This document shows positions 1 to 9,911 of a DNA stretch of 64,000 bases, piece by piece; position 1 is the stretch's first letter; each line of letters begins with the position of its first letter. The position numbers were made by a program, and so were the translations under genes. This DNA comes from Nocardioides szechwanensis. GTDB lineage: Bacteria; Actinomycetota; Actinomycetes; Propionibacteriales; Nocardioidaceae. The stretch is from positions 800,804 to 864,803 of the forward strand of contig NZ_FNIC01000001.1 in NCBI RefSeq assembly GCF_900103935.1, written 5' to 3'. The notes beneath the pieces are model-generated. The model searched no databases, was not told where the DNA came from, and saw nothing but the letters and a program-made list of their open reading frames with translations.

Positions 1-67
1 CCTGGCGCTGGCGGCGGTGCTCACGGGGCTCGGCGCGTTCGCGTTCCGCAGGCGCGACATCGCGTAG
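1..67 (+). CDS. C-terminal end of a membrane protein, possibly an ABC-2 type permease (partial)
   Basis: The last 21 codons of a frame that enters from the left edge. They encode a hydrophobic Leu/Ala/Val segment, then FRRRDIA and a TAG stop. A final membrane helix followed by a short Arg-rich tail of the form FxxRRRD is typical of ABC-2 type permeases, but the family call is inference from this tail alone. The TAG stop also forms part of the -10 box of the next gene. Confidence 0.4.
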   Translation, partial: LALAAVLTGLGAFAFRRRDIA

Positions 68-70
68 CGT
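65..70 (+). promoter_or_regulatory. -10 box TAGCGT for the phosphotransferase gene, overlapping the upstream stop codon
   Basis: TAGCGT matches the actinobacterial TANNNT -10 and ends 7 nt before the ATG at 78, the spacing of a leaderless transcript. Its first three bases are the TAG stop of the upstream gene. No Shine-Dalgarno sequence is present between them. Confidence 0.55.
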
Positions 71-77
71 CCGCCTC

Positions 78-983
78 ATGTGGCAGCCCGAGCCAGGGTG
101 GCACCCGCTCCCCGGCGGCACCGGTACGTCCACGGTCGGGGTATGGCGAACCTCACTGAGCGGCAGTCCCATGGTGGTCAAGCGGCTCGCCCGCCCGGCC
201 GACGACGACCCCCGCGAGCTGAGCGACCCGCGCCACTTCGCCTTCTGGCGGCGCGAGGCCGACGTGTACGACTGCGGGCTCGCCCTGGAGACCCCGGGTC
301 TGCGGAGCCCACCCGCGGCGGTCGAGGAGGACCCCGAGGGGATCACCATCACCCGTGAGTGGGTCGAGGACGGCGCCGTCAGCGGGCTGTTCGTGGCGGT
401 CTCGCTGGGGCGCTTCGCCGGCAGCGACCTCGCTCCACGCAGCTGGCTGGCCCGCGACCAGCTCCGCGCCCGCTTGCTGCGGGTCGAGCGGCGCGGCGGC
501 TGGCCGACCCTCGCGCGCACGACGGTGGCCGACGTGGCCGACCACCTCTGGACCCGCCGTACGACGATGCTCGAGCGTCACGAGGCCCTCCCGCACGTGC
601 CGCAGCACGGGGACCCGACTCTCGCCAACCTCCCCGGCCGCGACGGCGACGACGTGCTGGCCGTCGACTGGGCGATGCTCGGGACCGGGCCGGTGGGCGC
701 CGACCTCGGCCTGCTGTCACTGACCTCGCGCGAGGAGTTCGAGCCGCTCCTCGACGCCTATCTCCTCGGCCTGCCGGACGCCACGGCGTCGCGCGACGAC
801 GTGCTGCTGGGGGCGCGGATCACCGGCGTCTACACCGCCCTGACCCGCGCGGAGTGGGCGCTGTCGCGCGTCGCCGGGGGAGAGGGCGCGCTGGCCGGGA
901 AGTACCGCCACCCCGCCGTCGCCCCCCACCTGCGTGTCCTGCAGCGTCAGTTCCCCGCGATCGAGGCGCTGCTCGAGACGTGA
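78..983 (+). CDS. Aminoglycoside/choline-kinase-like phosphotransferase family protein
   Basis: A 301-residue protein with the eukaryotic-like kinase fold of the APH family. The catalytic loop reads QHGDPTLANL near residue 175 (catalytic Asp about 178, metal-binding Asn about 183), and the DFG-equivalent Asp is in AVDWAMLG near residue 196. Family members phosphorylate small hydroxyl-bearing compounds; the substrate cannot be read from sequence. The ATG at 78 lies 7 nt after a TAGCGT -10 box, which supports a leaderless start. It converges with the metallopeptidase gene, leaving 12 nt between the stops. It is not evidence of aminoglycoside resistance. Confidence 0.8.
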   Translation: MWQPEPGWHPLPGGTGTSTVGVWRTSLSGSPMVVKRLARPADDDPRELSDPRHFAFWRREADVYDCGLALETPGLRSPPAAVEEDPEGITITREWVEDGAVSGLFVAVSLGRFAGSDLAPRSWLARDQLRARLLRVERRGGWPTLARTTVADVADHLWTRRTTMLERHEALPHVPQHGDPTLANLPGRDGDDVLAVDWAMLGTGPVGADLGLLSLTSREEFEPLLDAYLLGLPDATASRDDVLLGARITGVYTALTRAEWALSRVAGGEGALAGKYRHPAVAPHLRVLQRQFPAIEALLET

Positions 984-995
984 GCGGCGCCTCCG

Positions 996-1922
996 TCAGA
1001 CCTGGCGGCCGTCGAAGGTGTCGCAGGCGTCCAGCGAGCCCTCCTGGAGACCGACGGAGAACCACCGCTGGCGCTGGGCCGCGGAGCCGTGGGTCCAGGA
1101 CTCCTCGGTGACCTGGCCCTGGGTCTTGTTCTGGATCCGGTCGTCACCGACCGACGCGGCCGCCTCGAGGGCGAGGTCGATGTCCTGCTGCGTGAGGGAC
1201 GCGAAGAGCACGTTGCCGTCGGCGTCCTCGGTCTCGGTGGCGGCCTTGGTCCACATGCCGGCGTAGCAGTCGGCCTGGAGCTCCAGCTTGACCGCGTCGC
1301 TCTGCGGACCCTGCTGGGTGCGCACCTTGTTCATGGTGCCGAGGAGGTTCTGGATGTGGTGGCCGTACTCGTGGGCCAGCACGTAGGGCTCGACGAAGCC
1401 ACCGTCGGGCCCGCCGAGCTGGTCCTCGAGCACCTGGTCGAAGAACGTCGAGTCCAGGTAGATCGTGTTGTCAGGGGGGCAGTAGAACGGCCCCACGTCG
1501 GAGGTGGCCTGGCCACAGCCGGTGTTGACCGCCCCGCTGAAGGTCACCAGTGCCTCCTCGGGCCGGAACTTGTTGCCGAGCTCCTCGGTCCAGAAGTCGT
1601 AGAGCGAGTTCTCCACTGCGACCCGCGCGCAGTCGGGGTCGTTGTTGGCGTCCTCTCCGGTCTTGCACTTGGAGTAGCGGCCGGTGTCCGTGAAACGGGA
1701 GGAGTCGAAGGCGCTGCCCCCACCCGTGCCGCCATCGCCGCCGGTGAGGTCGATGCCGGCGCACTGGGCGACGAGGAACAGCACCACGAGCAGGATGACG
1801 CCGCCGATGCTGCCGCCGCCGACGCCGCCCGGGATGGGCAGCCGTGACCCGCCCCCGCCGGCGCTGCGCCCCGCGTCGCGGGTGCGCCCCGTGTCGAGCC
1901 TGGCCTTGGGGTTGAAGCGCAT
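996..1922 (-). CDS. Neutral zinc metallopeptidase (YpfJ/KPN_02809 family)
   Basis: 308 residues starting at MRFNPKARL. Residues of about 20-40 are Gly/Ser-rich, one membrane helix follows (GVILLVVLFLVAQC, about residues 40-58), and the rest is an extracytoplasmic domain. The zinc-binding HEYGHH (HExxH type) lies near residue 180, and further Asp/His-containing conserved segments follow. The family is putative secreted or membrane-anchored metallopeptidases of unknown substrate. The ATG at 1922 has GAGAGG a few bases upstream; the longer in-frame extension crosses the neighbouring promoter and is unlikely. It is divergent from the ABC-F gene. Confidence 0.88.
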   Translation of the reverse strand: MRFNPKARLDTGRTRDAGRSAGGGGSRLPIPGGVGGGSIGGVILLVVLFLVAQCAGIDLTGGDGGTGGGSAFDSSRFTDTGRYSKCKTGEDANNDPDCARVAVENSLYDFWTEELGNKFRPEEALVTFSGAVNTGCGQATSDVGPFYCPPDNTIYLDSTFFDQVLEDQLGGPDGGFVEPYVLAHEYGHHIQNLLGTMNKVRTQQGPQSDAVKLELQADCYAGMWTKAATETEDADGNVLFASLTQQDIDLALEAAASVGDDRIQNKTQGQVTEESWTHGSAAQRQRWFSVGLQEGSLDACDTFDGRQV

Positions 1923-1982
1923 GGGGAGCCTCTCGGGTCGGCGGAAGCCTTGCGGGGATTCGGGTACCCGAAACCGCGTACC

Positions 1983-1988
1983 TACACT
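1983..1988 (+). promoter_or_regulatory. -10 box TACACT for the ABC-F gene
   Basis: TACACT lies 10 nt before the ATG at 1999, with no Shine-Dalgarno in between, consistent with a leaderless or very short leader transcript. A GTG at 1990 is in frame but would start almost on the -10 box. Confidence 0.45.
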
Positions 1989-1998
1989 AGTGACCCTC

Positions 1999-3597
<1,599 letters not shown>

Positions 3598-3639
3598 GCG
3601 GCCGGTCGGCCCGCTGAGAACGCTGTCGGCGGGGGTTCC

Positions 3640-3645
3640 TAGACT
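3640..3645 (+). promoter_or_regulatory. -10 box TAGACT for the enoyl-CoA hydratase gene
   Basis: TAGACT ends 6 nt before the ATG at 3652 with no ribosome-binding site, fitting a leaderless transcript. Confidence 0.55.
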
Positions 3646-3651
3646 CCGGGT

Positions 3652-4440
3652 ATGGCACCTGACGAGCTGGCTGCGGCCGGCCTCCGACTCGATGTCGACG
3701 ACGCGGTCGCGACGATCACGCTCGACCGGCCCGACGTACGCAACGCCCAGACCCCGGCGATGTGGCGGGCCCTGGGCCGGATCGGCGAGGAGCTGCCCGA
3801 GACCGTCCGGGTGGTGGTGGTCACCGGTGCCGGGCAGAGCTTCTCCGCCGGGCTCGACCGCACGCTGATGTCGCCCGCCACCGCGCCCGAGGGCGTCGAG
3901 TCGGTTGGCGACCTGTTCGCGATGAGCGACCAGGAGATGGCCGACACCATCGAGGTCTACCAGCGCGGCTTCACGTTCCTGCGCGACCCCCGCTTCATCT
4001 CGATCGCCGCGGTGCGCGGCCACGCTGTCGGAGCGGGCTTCCAGCTCGCGCTCTCCTGCGACCTGCGTGTCGTCGCCGACGACGCCCGGTTCTGCATGAA
4101 GGAGTCGGCCTTGGGCCTCGTCCCGGACCTCACGGGAACAAAGCCGCTCGTCGAGAGCGTTGGCTACGCACGGGCACTCGAGATCTGCGCCACCGCGCGG
4201 ATGGTCGGGGCAGCCGAGGCCGTCGACATCGGCCTGGCCCTGACCGCCGTACCAGCCGACGAGCTGGACGCAACCGTCGCCGATCTCGTGGCCGCCCTGA
4301 CCGCCGCCCTCCCGGGTGCGGTCTCAGAGACCAAGGCGCTGCTCCTCGGAGCAGCGGAGCGCAGCCTCGAGGAGCAGCGTCGCCTGGAGCGAGAAGCCCA
4401 GGTACGCCGGTTCCGCGAGGTCGCGAAGCTCCTGGCCTGA
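3652..4440 (+). CDS. Enoyl-CoA hydratase/isomerase (crotonase) family protein
   Basis: 262 residues with the crotonase fold. The oxyanion-hole segments are SFSAGLDRTL (about residue 64) and GHAVGAGFQLALSCDLR (about 123). The downstream ESALGLVPDLTGTKPL segment covers the second catalytic position. Family members hydrate or isomerise acyl-CoA thioesters; the substrate is not defined here. From memory, Mycobacterium tuberculosis also has an echA gene beside an ABC-F gene (Rv1472-Rv1473), so the pairing may be an old actinobacterial arrangement. Confidence 0.88.
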   Translation: MAPDELAAAGLRLDVDDAVATITLDRPDVRNAQTPAMWRALGRIGEELPETVRVVVVTGAGQSFSAGLDRTLMSPATAPEGVESVGDLFAMSDQEMADTIEVYQRGFTFLRDPRFISIAAVRGHAVGAGFQLALSCDLRVVADDARFCMKESALGLVPDLTGTKPLVESVGYARALEICATARMVGAAEAVDIGLALTAVPADELDATVADLVAALTAALPGAVSETKALLLGAAERSLEEQRRLEREAQVRRFREVAKLLA

Positions 4441-4473
4441 CATGACGTCAGCGCCGGGGAAGTAGGAGTCACC

Positions 4474-6357
4474 ATGTCCGGCATGCATCCCAACGGCGCG
4501 ATGTGGCGCTCCATGCGCTCCGACCGCAGCGTGGTCAACAACCGCATCGAGCGGCAGACCGTGCGCCGCGTGTTCGGCTTCGCCAAGCCCCACCGGCGCC
4601 TGATCGGGGCGTTCCTGGCCCTCACGGTCGTCGACGCGGCGATGGTCGTAGTGATGCCGCTGCTGGTGCTCAAGATCGTCGACGACGGCATCCTCGCCGG
4701 CGACCGCGGCCTGGTCACGATGATCGCGCTGGCGATGGCCGGCGTCGCGGTCTTCACCGCCGGGGTGGCCGTCGTGAGCGGGTGGCTCTCGTCCCGGATC
4801 GGTGAGGGCCTCATCTACGACCTGCGCACCCAGGTCTTCGCCCACGTCCAGCGGCAGTCGCTGGCGTTCTTCACCCGCACCCAGACCGGAGCGCTGGTCT
4901 CCCGGCTCAACAACGACGTGATCGGCGCCCAGCGGGCGTTCACCTCGACCCTGTCCAGCACCGTCTCCAACGGCATCTCCGTCGTCGTGGTCGGCATCGC
5001 GATGCTCGCGCTGAGCTGGCAGGTCACCCTGCTGTGCCTGGTGCTGTTCCCGGTGCTGTTCTTCGTCTCCCGGTGGGTCGGTGGCCGGCTGGCCGGCCTG
5101 ACGCGCCTCCAGATGGATGGCAACGCCGACCTCGGCAACGTCATGACCGAGCGGTTCAACGTCGGCGGCGCGATGCTGCTCAAGCTCTTCGGCCGGCGCG
5201 CCGACGAGGACGTCCTCTTCGAGTCCAAGGCCGCCAACGTGCGCGACCTCGGCATCCGGATCTCCCTGATCACCCGGATCTTCGGGGCCTCGATGATGCT
5301 GGTCCCCGCGCTCGCCACGGCAGTTGTCTACGGCGTCGGCGGCAGCCTCGCGATCGACGAGACCCTCACCGTTGGCACCCTGCTCGCCCTCGCGACGCTG
5401 CTGCTGCGTCTGCTCGGGCCGCTTCAGGGCCTCTCCAACGTGCGCATCGACGTGATGACGGCACTGGTCAGCTTCGAGCGCGTCTTCGAGGTGCTCGACC
5501 TGCCGTCCTCGATCCAGCAGAAGCACGGCGCGATCGTGCTGCCGCGCGACGCGGGGCGCCTGGAGTTCGAGCACGTCTCGTTCACCTACCCCAAGGCCGA
5601 GGACATCTCGCTCGGCTCGCTGGAGTCGGTGGCCCGGCTCGAGTCGCGCGACAACCAGCAGGTGCTCACCGACGTCGGCTTCGTCGCCGAGGCCGGGCAG
5701 ATGGTGGCGCTGGTGGGCCCCTCGGGCGCCGGCAAGACGACGATGACCCACCTGGTGGCCCGGCTCTACGACGTCGGCTCCGGCGCGGTGCGCGTCGGCG
5801 GGCACGACGTACGCGACGTGACGCTGGAGTCGCTCGAGGACGTCGTCGGCTACGTCACCCAGGACGCCCACATGTTCCACGACACGATCCGGGCCAACCT
5901 GGTCTACGCGCGCCCCGACGCCACCGACGAGCAGATCTGGTCGGCGCTGGAGGCGGCCCAGATCGCCTCGCTGGTGCGCAGCCTGCCCGACGGCCTCGAC
6001 ACCGTGGTCGGCGACCGCGGCTACCGGCTCTCCGGCGGTGAGCGCCAGCGGCTCGCGATCGGTCGCCTGCTGCTCAAGGCACCCTCGATCGTGGTGCTCG
6101 ACGAGGCGACCGCCCACCTCGACAGCGAGTCCGAGGCGGCCGTACAGCGCGCCCTGGACGCGGCGCTCGAGGGCCGCACCTCCCTGGTCATCGCCCACCG
6201 CCTGTCCACGGTCCGCAACGCCGACCAGATCCTGGTCCTCGACGAGGGCCGGATCGTCGAGTTCGGCACCCACACCGAGCTGCTGACGCGAGGTGGGCTC
6301 TACGCCGACCTCTACCGCACCCAGTTCCGGCACGACGCCGCTCCGAGCGAGGTCTAG
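4474..6357 (+). CDS. ABC transporter, fused permease and ATPase (ABCB-type exporter half)
   Basis: 627 residues. The N-terminal part (about 45-340) is a six-helix type-1 exporter domain; the C-terminal part is the ATPase with Walker A GPSGAGKTT near 416, LSGGE near 520 and VVLDEATAHLDS near 541. It would act as a homodimer or with another half-transporter, exporting an unknown substrate. An insert of about 20 residues (GSLESVARLESRDNQQ, about 375-395) sits between the first NBD strand and Walker A, where many relatives are shorter. A Shine-Dalgarno (AGGAG) lies 8 nt upstream of the ATG. It converges with the SURF1 gene. Confidence 0.9.
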   Translation: MSGMHPNGAMWRSMRSDRSVVNNRIERQTVRRVFGFAKPHRRLIGAFLALTVVDAAMVVVMPLLVLKIVDDGILAGDRGLVTMIALAMAGVAVFTAGVAVVSGWLSSRIGEGLIYDLRTQVFAHVQRQSLAFFTRTQTGALVSRLNNDVIGAQRAFTSTLSSTVSNGISVVVVGIAMLALSWQVTLLCLVLFPVLFFVSRWVGGRLAGLTRLQMDGNADLGNVMTERFNVGGAMLLKLFGRRADEDVLFESKAANVRDLGIRISLITRIFGASMMLVPALATAVVYGVGGSLAIDETLTVGTLLALATLLLRLLGPLQGLSNVRIDVMTALVSFERVFEVLDLPSSIQQKHGAIVLPRDAGRLEFEHVSFTYPKAEDISLGSLESVARLESRDNQQVLTDVGFVAEAGQMVALVGPSGAGKTTMTHLVARLYDVGSGAVRVGGHDVRDVTLESLEDVVGYVTQDAHMFHDTIRANLVYARPDATDEQIWSALEAAQIASLVRSLPDGLDTVVGDRGYRLSGGERQRLAIGRLLLKAPSIVVLDEATAHLDSESEAAVQRALDAALEGRTSLVIAHRLSTVRNADQILVLDEGRIVEFGTHTELLTRGGLYADLYRTQFRHDAAPSEV

Positions 6358-6366
6358 GGCGGGTCG

Positions 6367-7230
6367 CTAGCCGCTGAGCTCGCGCTCGGCCTCTTCGCGG
6401 GCCTCGCGCTCCCGCTGGGCGCGCACGTAGGGGTGGTTGCTCTGCCGGACCTTCTTCGGCCTGGGCCCCTTGGGCTTCGCGCCGCGGTCGGGTCGGCCCC
6501 CGTTGCGCGCGGCGCGCCACTCGTCGTACATCAGGTAGAAGAAGCCGAAGACGGCCAGCACGCCGAAGAACCACCACTGCAGGCCGTAGAAGAAGTGCGG
6601 GCCGTTGTCGAGCTCGGGAAGCTCGACCTGTTCAAGCGAGGTCGCCGGCGGGGGGTCCTCGGAGCGGAGCTCGACGAAGCCGCCGTAGACCTCGCGGTCG
6701 ATGGCCTCGCCGATCGCGGTGCTGTTGATCGCCCGCGTCGAGCCGTCGTGGACCGCCGTGGAGTCGCCGGTGCCGTCGCCGCGCAGCCAGCCGGTGATCG
6801 TGACCCGGCCGCTCGGCGGCGCCGGGACGTCGGAGGCGTCGGCCGTCGGGTCGTCGGTGGGCATCCAGCCGCGGTCGACCAGCACGGCCGTGCCGGACGA
6901 GGTCACGAACGGGACGACGACGTCGACGCCCGAGATGCCGTCACGGGTGCGGTAGCGCACGATCACGGTGTTGTCGGTGTCGTAGGTGCCGTCGGCCTGG
7001 ACGATCAGCCACTCGTGCTCGTCGGCGACGGGTCGTCCCGGCGTGAGGACGTTCTCGACCAGCAGGGGGTCGCTGTCTTCGTTGGCCCGGACGACCTCGT
7101 TGCGTTCCTTGCGGTCCGCGAGCCGGTCGAACTGCCACTGACCCAGCCACCAGGTCGCGGCCGCGACCACGACGATGGCGACCGCGAACAGCCCCCATCG
7201 TCTGCTGAGCAGGAACCGGAACGAGTGCAC
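6367..7230 (-). CDS. SURF1 family protein (cytochrome oxidase assembly factor)
   Basis: 287 residues. One membrane helix near the N-terminus (about 10-30, ending WWLGQWQFDRL, the SURF1 N-terminal signature) and one near residue 220-240 (FYGLQWWFFGVLAVFGFFYLMY) flank an extracytoplasmic domain; the tail is Lys/Arg-rich. SURF1 proteins help insert heme into cytochrome c oxidase. The GTG start lies 7 nt after a TAAACT -10 box and the upstream region is shared with moaA on the other strand. Confidence 0.88.
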   Translation of the reverse strand: MHSFRFLLSRRWGLFAVAIVVVAAATWWLGQWQFDRLADRKERNEVVRANEDSDPLLVENVLTPGRPVADEHEWLIVQADGTYDTDNTVIVRYRTRDGISGVDVVVPFVTSSGTAVLVDRGWMPTDDPTADASDVPAPPSGRVTITGWLRGDGTGDSTAVHDGSTRAINSTAIGEAIDREVYGGFVELRSEDPPPATSLEQVELPELDNGPHFFYGLQWWFFGVLAVFGFFYLMYDEWRAARNGGRPDRGAKPKGPRPKKVRQSNHPYVRAQREREAREEAERELSG

Positions 7231-7237
7231 GCGAGCG

Positions 7238-7260
7238 AGTTTAGGTCCGCGCTCTAGACT
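7238..7260. promoter_or_regulatory. Divergent promoter region: -10 boxes for SURF1 (minus) and moaA (plus)
   Basis: On the minus strand TAAACT (7243-7238) ends 7 nt before the GTG of SURF1. On the plus strand TAGACT (7255-7260) ends 6 nt before the ATG of moaA. Both are leaderless-type spacings, and the two start codons are only 36 nt apart. Confidence 0.5.
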
Positions 7261-7266
7261 GCACGG

Positions 7267-8265
7267 ATGGAGGTCCTGAGGCTCGGCGACAGGTACGGCC
7301 GTGTGGCGACGGACCTTCGCGTCTCGCTGACCGACAAGTGCAACCTGCGGTGCACCTACTGCATGCCGGCCGAGGGCCTCGACTGGATGCCAGACGAGCA
7401 GCAGCTCACCGACGACGAGCTGGTCCGGCTGATCCGGATCGGCGTGGAGCGCCTCGGCATCGAGGAGATCCGCTTCACCGGTGGCGAGCCACTGGTCCGC
7501 CGCGGGTTGGTCGACATCGTCCGCCAGGTCCGCGAGGTCTCCGCGGACGTCGACCTCTCCATGACCACCAACGCCCTCGGCCTCGCCCGGGCCGCGCAGG
7601 CCCTGGCCGACGCGGGGCTCAACCGGGTCAACGTCAGCCTCGACACCGTGCGTGCCGACACCTTCGCCGCGATCACCCGCCGGGCCCGCCTCGACGACGT
7701 GGTGGCCGGCCTCGCCGCCGCCGAGGCCGCTGGTCTGGGTCCGGTGAAGGTCAACGCTGTCCTCATGCGCGGCGTCAACGACGACCAGGCGCCCGAGCTG
7801 CTGCGCTGGTGCCTCGACCGTGGCTACGAGCTGCGGTTCATCGAACAGATGCCCCTCGACGCGCAGCACGGGTGGCAGCGCGACGACATGGTGACCGCCG
7901 ACGAGATCTTCGCCCACCTGGCGACCGAGTTCGAGCTCTCTCCCGCGGTGGAACCACGCGGCAGCGCTCCGGCCGAGCGGTTCCTGGTCGACGGCGGCCC
8001 GGCCACGGTGGGCGTGATCGCCTCGGTGACCCGGCCCTTCTGCGGCGACTGCGACCGGGTACGTCTCACCGCCGACGGCCAGGTGCGCAACTGCCTCTTC
8101 GCCCGCGACGAGTCCGACCTGAGGGCCGCGCTGCGCGGCGGTGTCTCCGACGCCGAGATCGCCGAGCGCTGGGTGACCGCGGTGGCCGGCAAGCTCGCCG
8201 GTCACGGCATCGACGACCCGGGCTTCCTCCAGCCGGACCGCCCGATGTCGGCCATCGGGGGATAG
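7267..8265 (+). CDS. moaA: GTP 3',8-cyclase (molybdenum cofactor biosynthesis protein A)
   Basis: 332 residues. It is a radical SAM enzyme that, with MoaC, converts GTP to cyclic pyranopterin monophosphate in the cytoplasm. The N-terminal cluster is Cys25-x3-Cys29-x2-Cys32 (CNLRCTYC). TGGEPL near residue 75 is the radical SAM GGE motif. The second cluster is in FCGDCDRVRL and RNCLF near residues 258-278. The protein ends in Gly-Gly, the conserved C-terminal tail needed for activity. No other moa genes are in the window. Confidence 0.97.
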   Translation: MEVLRLGDRYGRVATDLRVSLTDKCNLRCTYCMPAEGLDWMPDEQQLTDDELVRLIRIGVERLGIEEIRFTGGEPLVRRGLVDIVRQVREVSADVDLSMTTNALGLARAAQALADAGLNRVNVSLDTVRADTFAAITRRARLDDVVAGLAAAEAAGLGPVKVNAVLMRGVNDDQAPELLRWCLDRGYELRFIEQMPLDAQHGWQRDDMVTADEIFAHLATEFELSPAVEPRGSAPAERFLVDGGPATVGVIASVTRPFCGDCDRVRLTADGQVRNCLFARDESDLRAALRGGVSDAEIAERWVTAVAGKLAGHGIDDPGFLQPDRPMSAIGG

Positions 8266-8283
8266 GCCTGCTGCGTCAGCGAC

Positions 8284-8541
8284 CTACGCGTGCGGCTGGA
8301 CGTCCTTGAGGAACTGACGCGCCGTCAGGAAGTCGGCGAGCGAGGTCTTGTGCTCGTCGCAGGCGAGCCAGATCTTACGGCGCTCGGGGGTGTGCAGCTT
8401 GGGGTTGTTCCACAGCAGCTGCCAGGTCGCGGGGGACTGGCAGCCCTTCGCGGAGCAGCGGTCGAGGTCGTCGGGGCCGGAGGTCACCGGCTCAGTCTCG
8501 CGGACCGGGTCCGCCGCTGAGCTCCGGGTGGGCGCCGGCAC
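8284..8541 (-). CDS. Small Cys/His protein, conserved actinobacterial family (often labelled acetone carboxylase in databases)
   Basis: Up to 85 residues. A compact domain contains Cys (CSAKGC), the motif WNNPKLHTPERRK, and Cys-x2-His (ACDEH), a likely metal-binding arrangement. I recall this family being widely annotated as acetone carboxylase, which the size makes implausible; function is unknown. Two GTG starts are possible: 8541, overlapping the DUF3099 gene by 50 nt, or 8487, 4 nt after the DUF3099 stop, giving 67 residues that contain the whole conserved part. The shorter form fits the neighbour better. Confidence 0.7.
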   Translation of the reverse strand: MPAPTRSSAADPVRETEPVTSGPDDLDRCSAKGCQSPATWQLLWNNPKLHTPERRKIWLACDEHKTSLADFLTARQFLKDVQPHA

Positions 8542-8812
8542 CGTCGCGGAGCTGGAAGGCGTCGGTGCGCGTGGTCGCGGCGTTGGCCAGCACGACGGCG
8601 ATGTAGGGCAGCACGATGGCCCCCGCGATCAGGATCGGCCACAGCCAGTTGATGTCGGCGAGGGCGGCGACGACCGCACCGACGAAGCACGCGGAGCGCA
8701 GGCTCATCGACCAGAGGTAGCGCTTCTGACGGGTCGCGATGTCCGCGTTGCGGCTCGAGGCGGCCGTGGTGATGCGGACCGCATCGTCGTGCTCCCTGCG
8801 CGATCGAGCCAT
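8492..8812 (-). CDS. DUF3099 family membrane protein
   Basis: 106 residues. The segment AVRITTAASSRNADIATRQKRYL is followed by two membrane helices (SACFVGAVVAALA and WPILIAGAIVLPYIAVVLANA, about residues 42-80) and a short Gly/Pro tail. This matches the actinobacterial DUF3099 family, function unknown. The ATG at 8812 is preferred over an ATG 9 nt upstream because it lies 7 nt after a TACGAT -10 box. It is followed closely by the small Cys/His gene. Confidence 0.78.
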   Translation of the reverse strand: MARSRREHDDAVRITTAASSRNADIATRQKRYLWSMSLRSACFVGAVVAALADINWLWPILIAGAIVLPYIAVVLANAATTRTDAFQLRDGAGAHPELSGGPGPRD

Positions 8813-8819
8813 GCGCCCC

Positions 8820-8825
8820 ATCGTA
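8820..8825 (-). promoter_or_regulatory. -10 box TACGAT for the DUF3099 gene
   Basis: Read on the minus strand, TACGAT ends 7 nt before the ATG at 8812; no Shine-Dalgarno lies between, so the transcript is probably leaderless. Confidence 0.5.
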
Positions 8826-8911
8826 CGTCGGGCGGGGTAGCCTCCTGAGTCCGCCATCAACACCGCTACCGCCCCGCCACACGGGGGTGGCACCACCGCC
8901 GGGAGGCACCC

Positions 8912-9124
8912 ATGACCAACCGCACCTACCGCGTCACCGAGATCGTCGGCACGTCCCCCGACGGCATCGACGCGGCGATCCGCAACGGGGTCGAGCGCGC
9001 CGCCCGCACGCTGCGGCACCTCGACTGGTTCGAGGTCACCCAGGTGCGCGGCCAGGTCAAGGACGGCACGGTCGAGCACTTCCAGGTGGGGATCAAGGTC
9101 GGCTTCCGTCTCGAGGACGACTGA
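8912..9124 (+). CDS. Dodecin (flavin-binding storage protein)
   Basis: 70 residues, the usual dodecin length. The sequence begins with TYRVTEIVGTS and has a central helix (GIDAAIRNGVERAARTLRHL), then the strand DWFEVTQVRGQV containing the flavin-stacking Trp, and a final strand HFQVGIKVGFRLE. Dodecins form hollow 12-mers that bind FAD, FMN or riboflavin and buffer free flavin. A clear Shine-Dalgarno (GGGAGG) precedes the ATG, in contrast to the leaderless neighbours. Confidence 0.95.
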   Translation: MTNRTYRVTEIVGTSPDGIDAAIRNGVERAARTLRHLDWFEVTQVRGQVKDGTVEHFQVGIKVGFRLEDD

Positions 9125-9170
9125 CCCGAGCGTCCGACGCGGGCGTTTAGGGCTACCTATGGGTAATCGC

Positions 9171-9176
9171 TAGCGT
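9171..9176 (+). promoter_or_regulatory. -10 box TAGCGT for fabG-fabI
   Basis: TAGCGT ends 8 nt before the GTG at 9185 and only 2 nt before the alternative GTG at 9179, so it favours 9185 as the start of a leaderless fabG transcript. Confidence 0.5.
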
Positions 9177-9184
9177 CGGTGAAC

Positions 9185-9910
9185 GTGAGCGACGACACCC
9201 CCCACGAGCCCCGCTCGGTCCTGGTCACCGGTGGCAACCGCGGCATCGGCCGCGCCATCGCCGAGGCCTTCCTGGCCCAAGGTGACCGGGTGGCGGTCAC
9301 GACCCGCAACGGCGGTGCGCCCGAGGGCGCCCTCGACGTGCGCTGCGACGTGACCGACGCCGCCGCCGTCGAGGCGGCCTTCGCCACCGTGGAGGCGGCC
9401 CACGGTCCGGTCGAGGTGCTGGTCGCCAACGCCGGCATCACCGCCGACACGCTCGTGCTGCGGATGTCGGAGGAGCAGTGGTCCTCGGTCATCGACACCA
9501 ACCTGACCGGCTCCTTCCGGCTGGCCAAGCGGGCCGCGAAGGGCATGCTGCGCCAGCGCAAGGGCCGGATCATCTTCATCTCCTCGGTCGTCGGGCTGCT
9601 CGGCTCCGCGGGCCAGGTCAACTACGCCGCCTCCAAGGCGGGCCTCGTCGGCATGGCCCGCTCGCTCGCCCGCGAGCTCGGGTCGCGCTCGATCACGGCC
9701 AACGTCGTGGCGCCGGGCTTCGTCGAGACCGACATGACCGACGTACTCACGGACGAGCAGCGGGCGGCGATCAAGACGCAGGTGCCGCTCGGGCGCTACG
9801 CGCAGCCGGCAGAGGTCGCGGCCGTCGTGACCTGGCTGGCAGGGGACGGTGGCGCCTACGTCACCGGGGCCGTGATCCCCGTCGACGGCGGACTAGGGAT
9901 GGGGCACTGA
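9185..9910 (+). CDS. fabG: 3-oxoacyl-ACP reductase (FabG/MabA type)
   Basis: 241 residues from the GTG at 9185. It is a short-chain dehydrogenase with the NADP-binding TGGNRGIG motif near residue 16, NAG near 83 (VANAGIT), the catalytic Ser in FISSVVG, and Tyr-x3-Lys in NYAASKAG near residues 145-149. It reduces 3-ketoacyl-ACP in fatty acid elongation. It lies 1 nt before fabI, the same order as mycobacterial fabG1-inhA, which supports the ACP-reductase role over a generic SDR. Confidence 0.92.
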   Translation: MSDDTPHEPRSVLVTGGNRGIGRAIAEAFLAQGDRVAVTTRNGGAPEGALDVRCDVTDAAAVEAAFATVEAAHGPVEVLVANAGITADTLVLRMSEEQWSSVIDTNLTGSFRLAKRAAKGMLRQRKGRIIFISSVVGLLGSAGQVNYAASKAGLVGMARSLARELGSRSITANVVAPGFVETDMTDVLTDEQRAAIKTQVPLGRYAQPAEVAAVVTWLAGDGGAYVTGAVIPVDGGLGMGH

Positions 9911-9911
9911 C

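Noticed and set aside
78-983. Aminoglycoside resistance gene
   Set aside because: The protein has only the general APH fold; such sequences in actinobacteria act on many small molecules and nothing points to aminoglycosides.
8284-8541. Acetone carboxylase subunit, as databases may label it
   Set aside because: 67-85 residues with a Cys/His motif cannot be any acetone carboxylase subunit; no other subunits are near.
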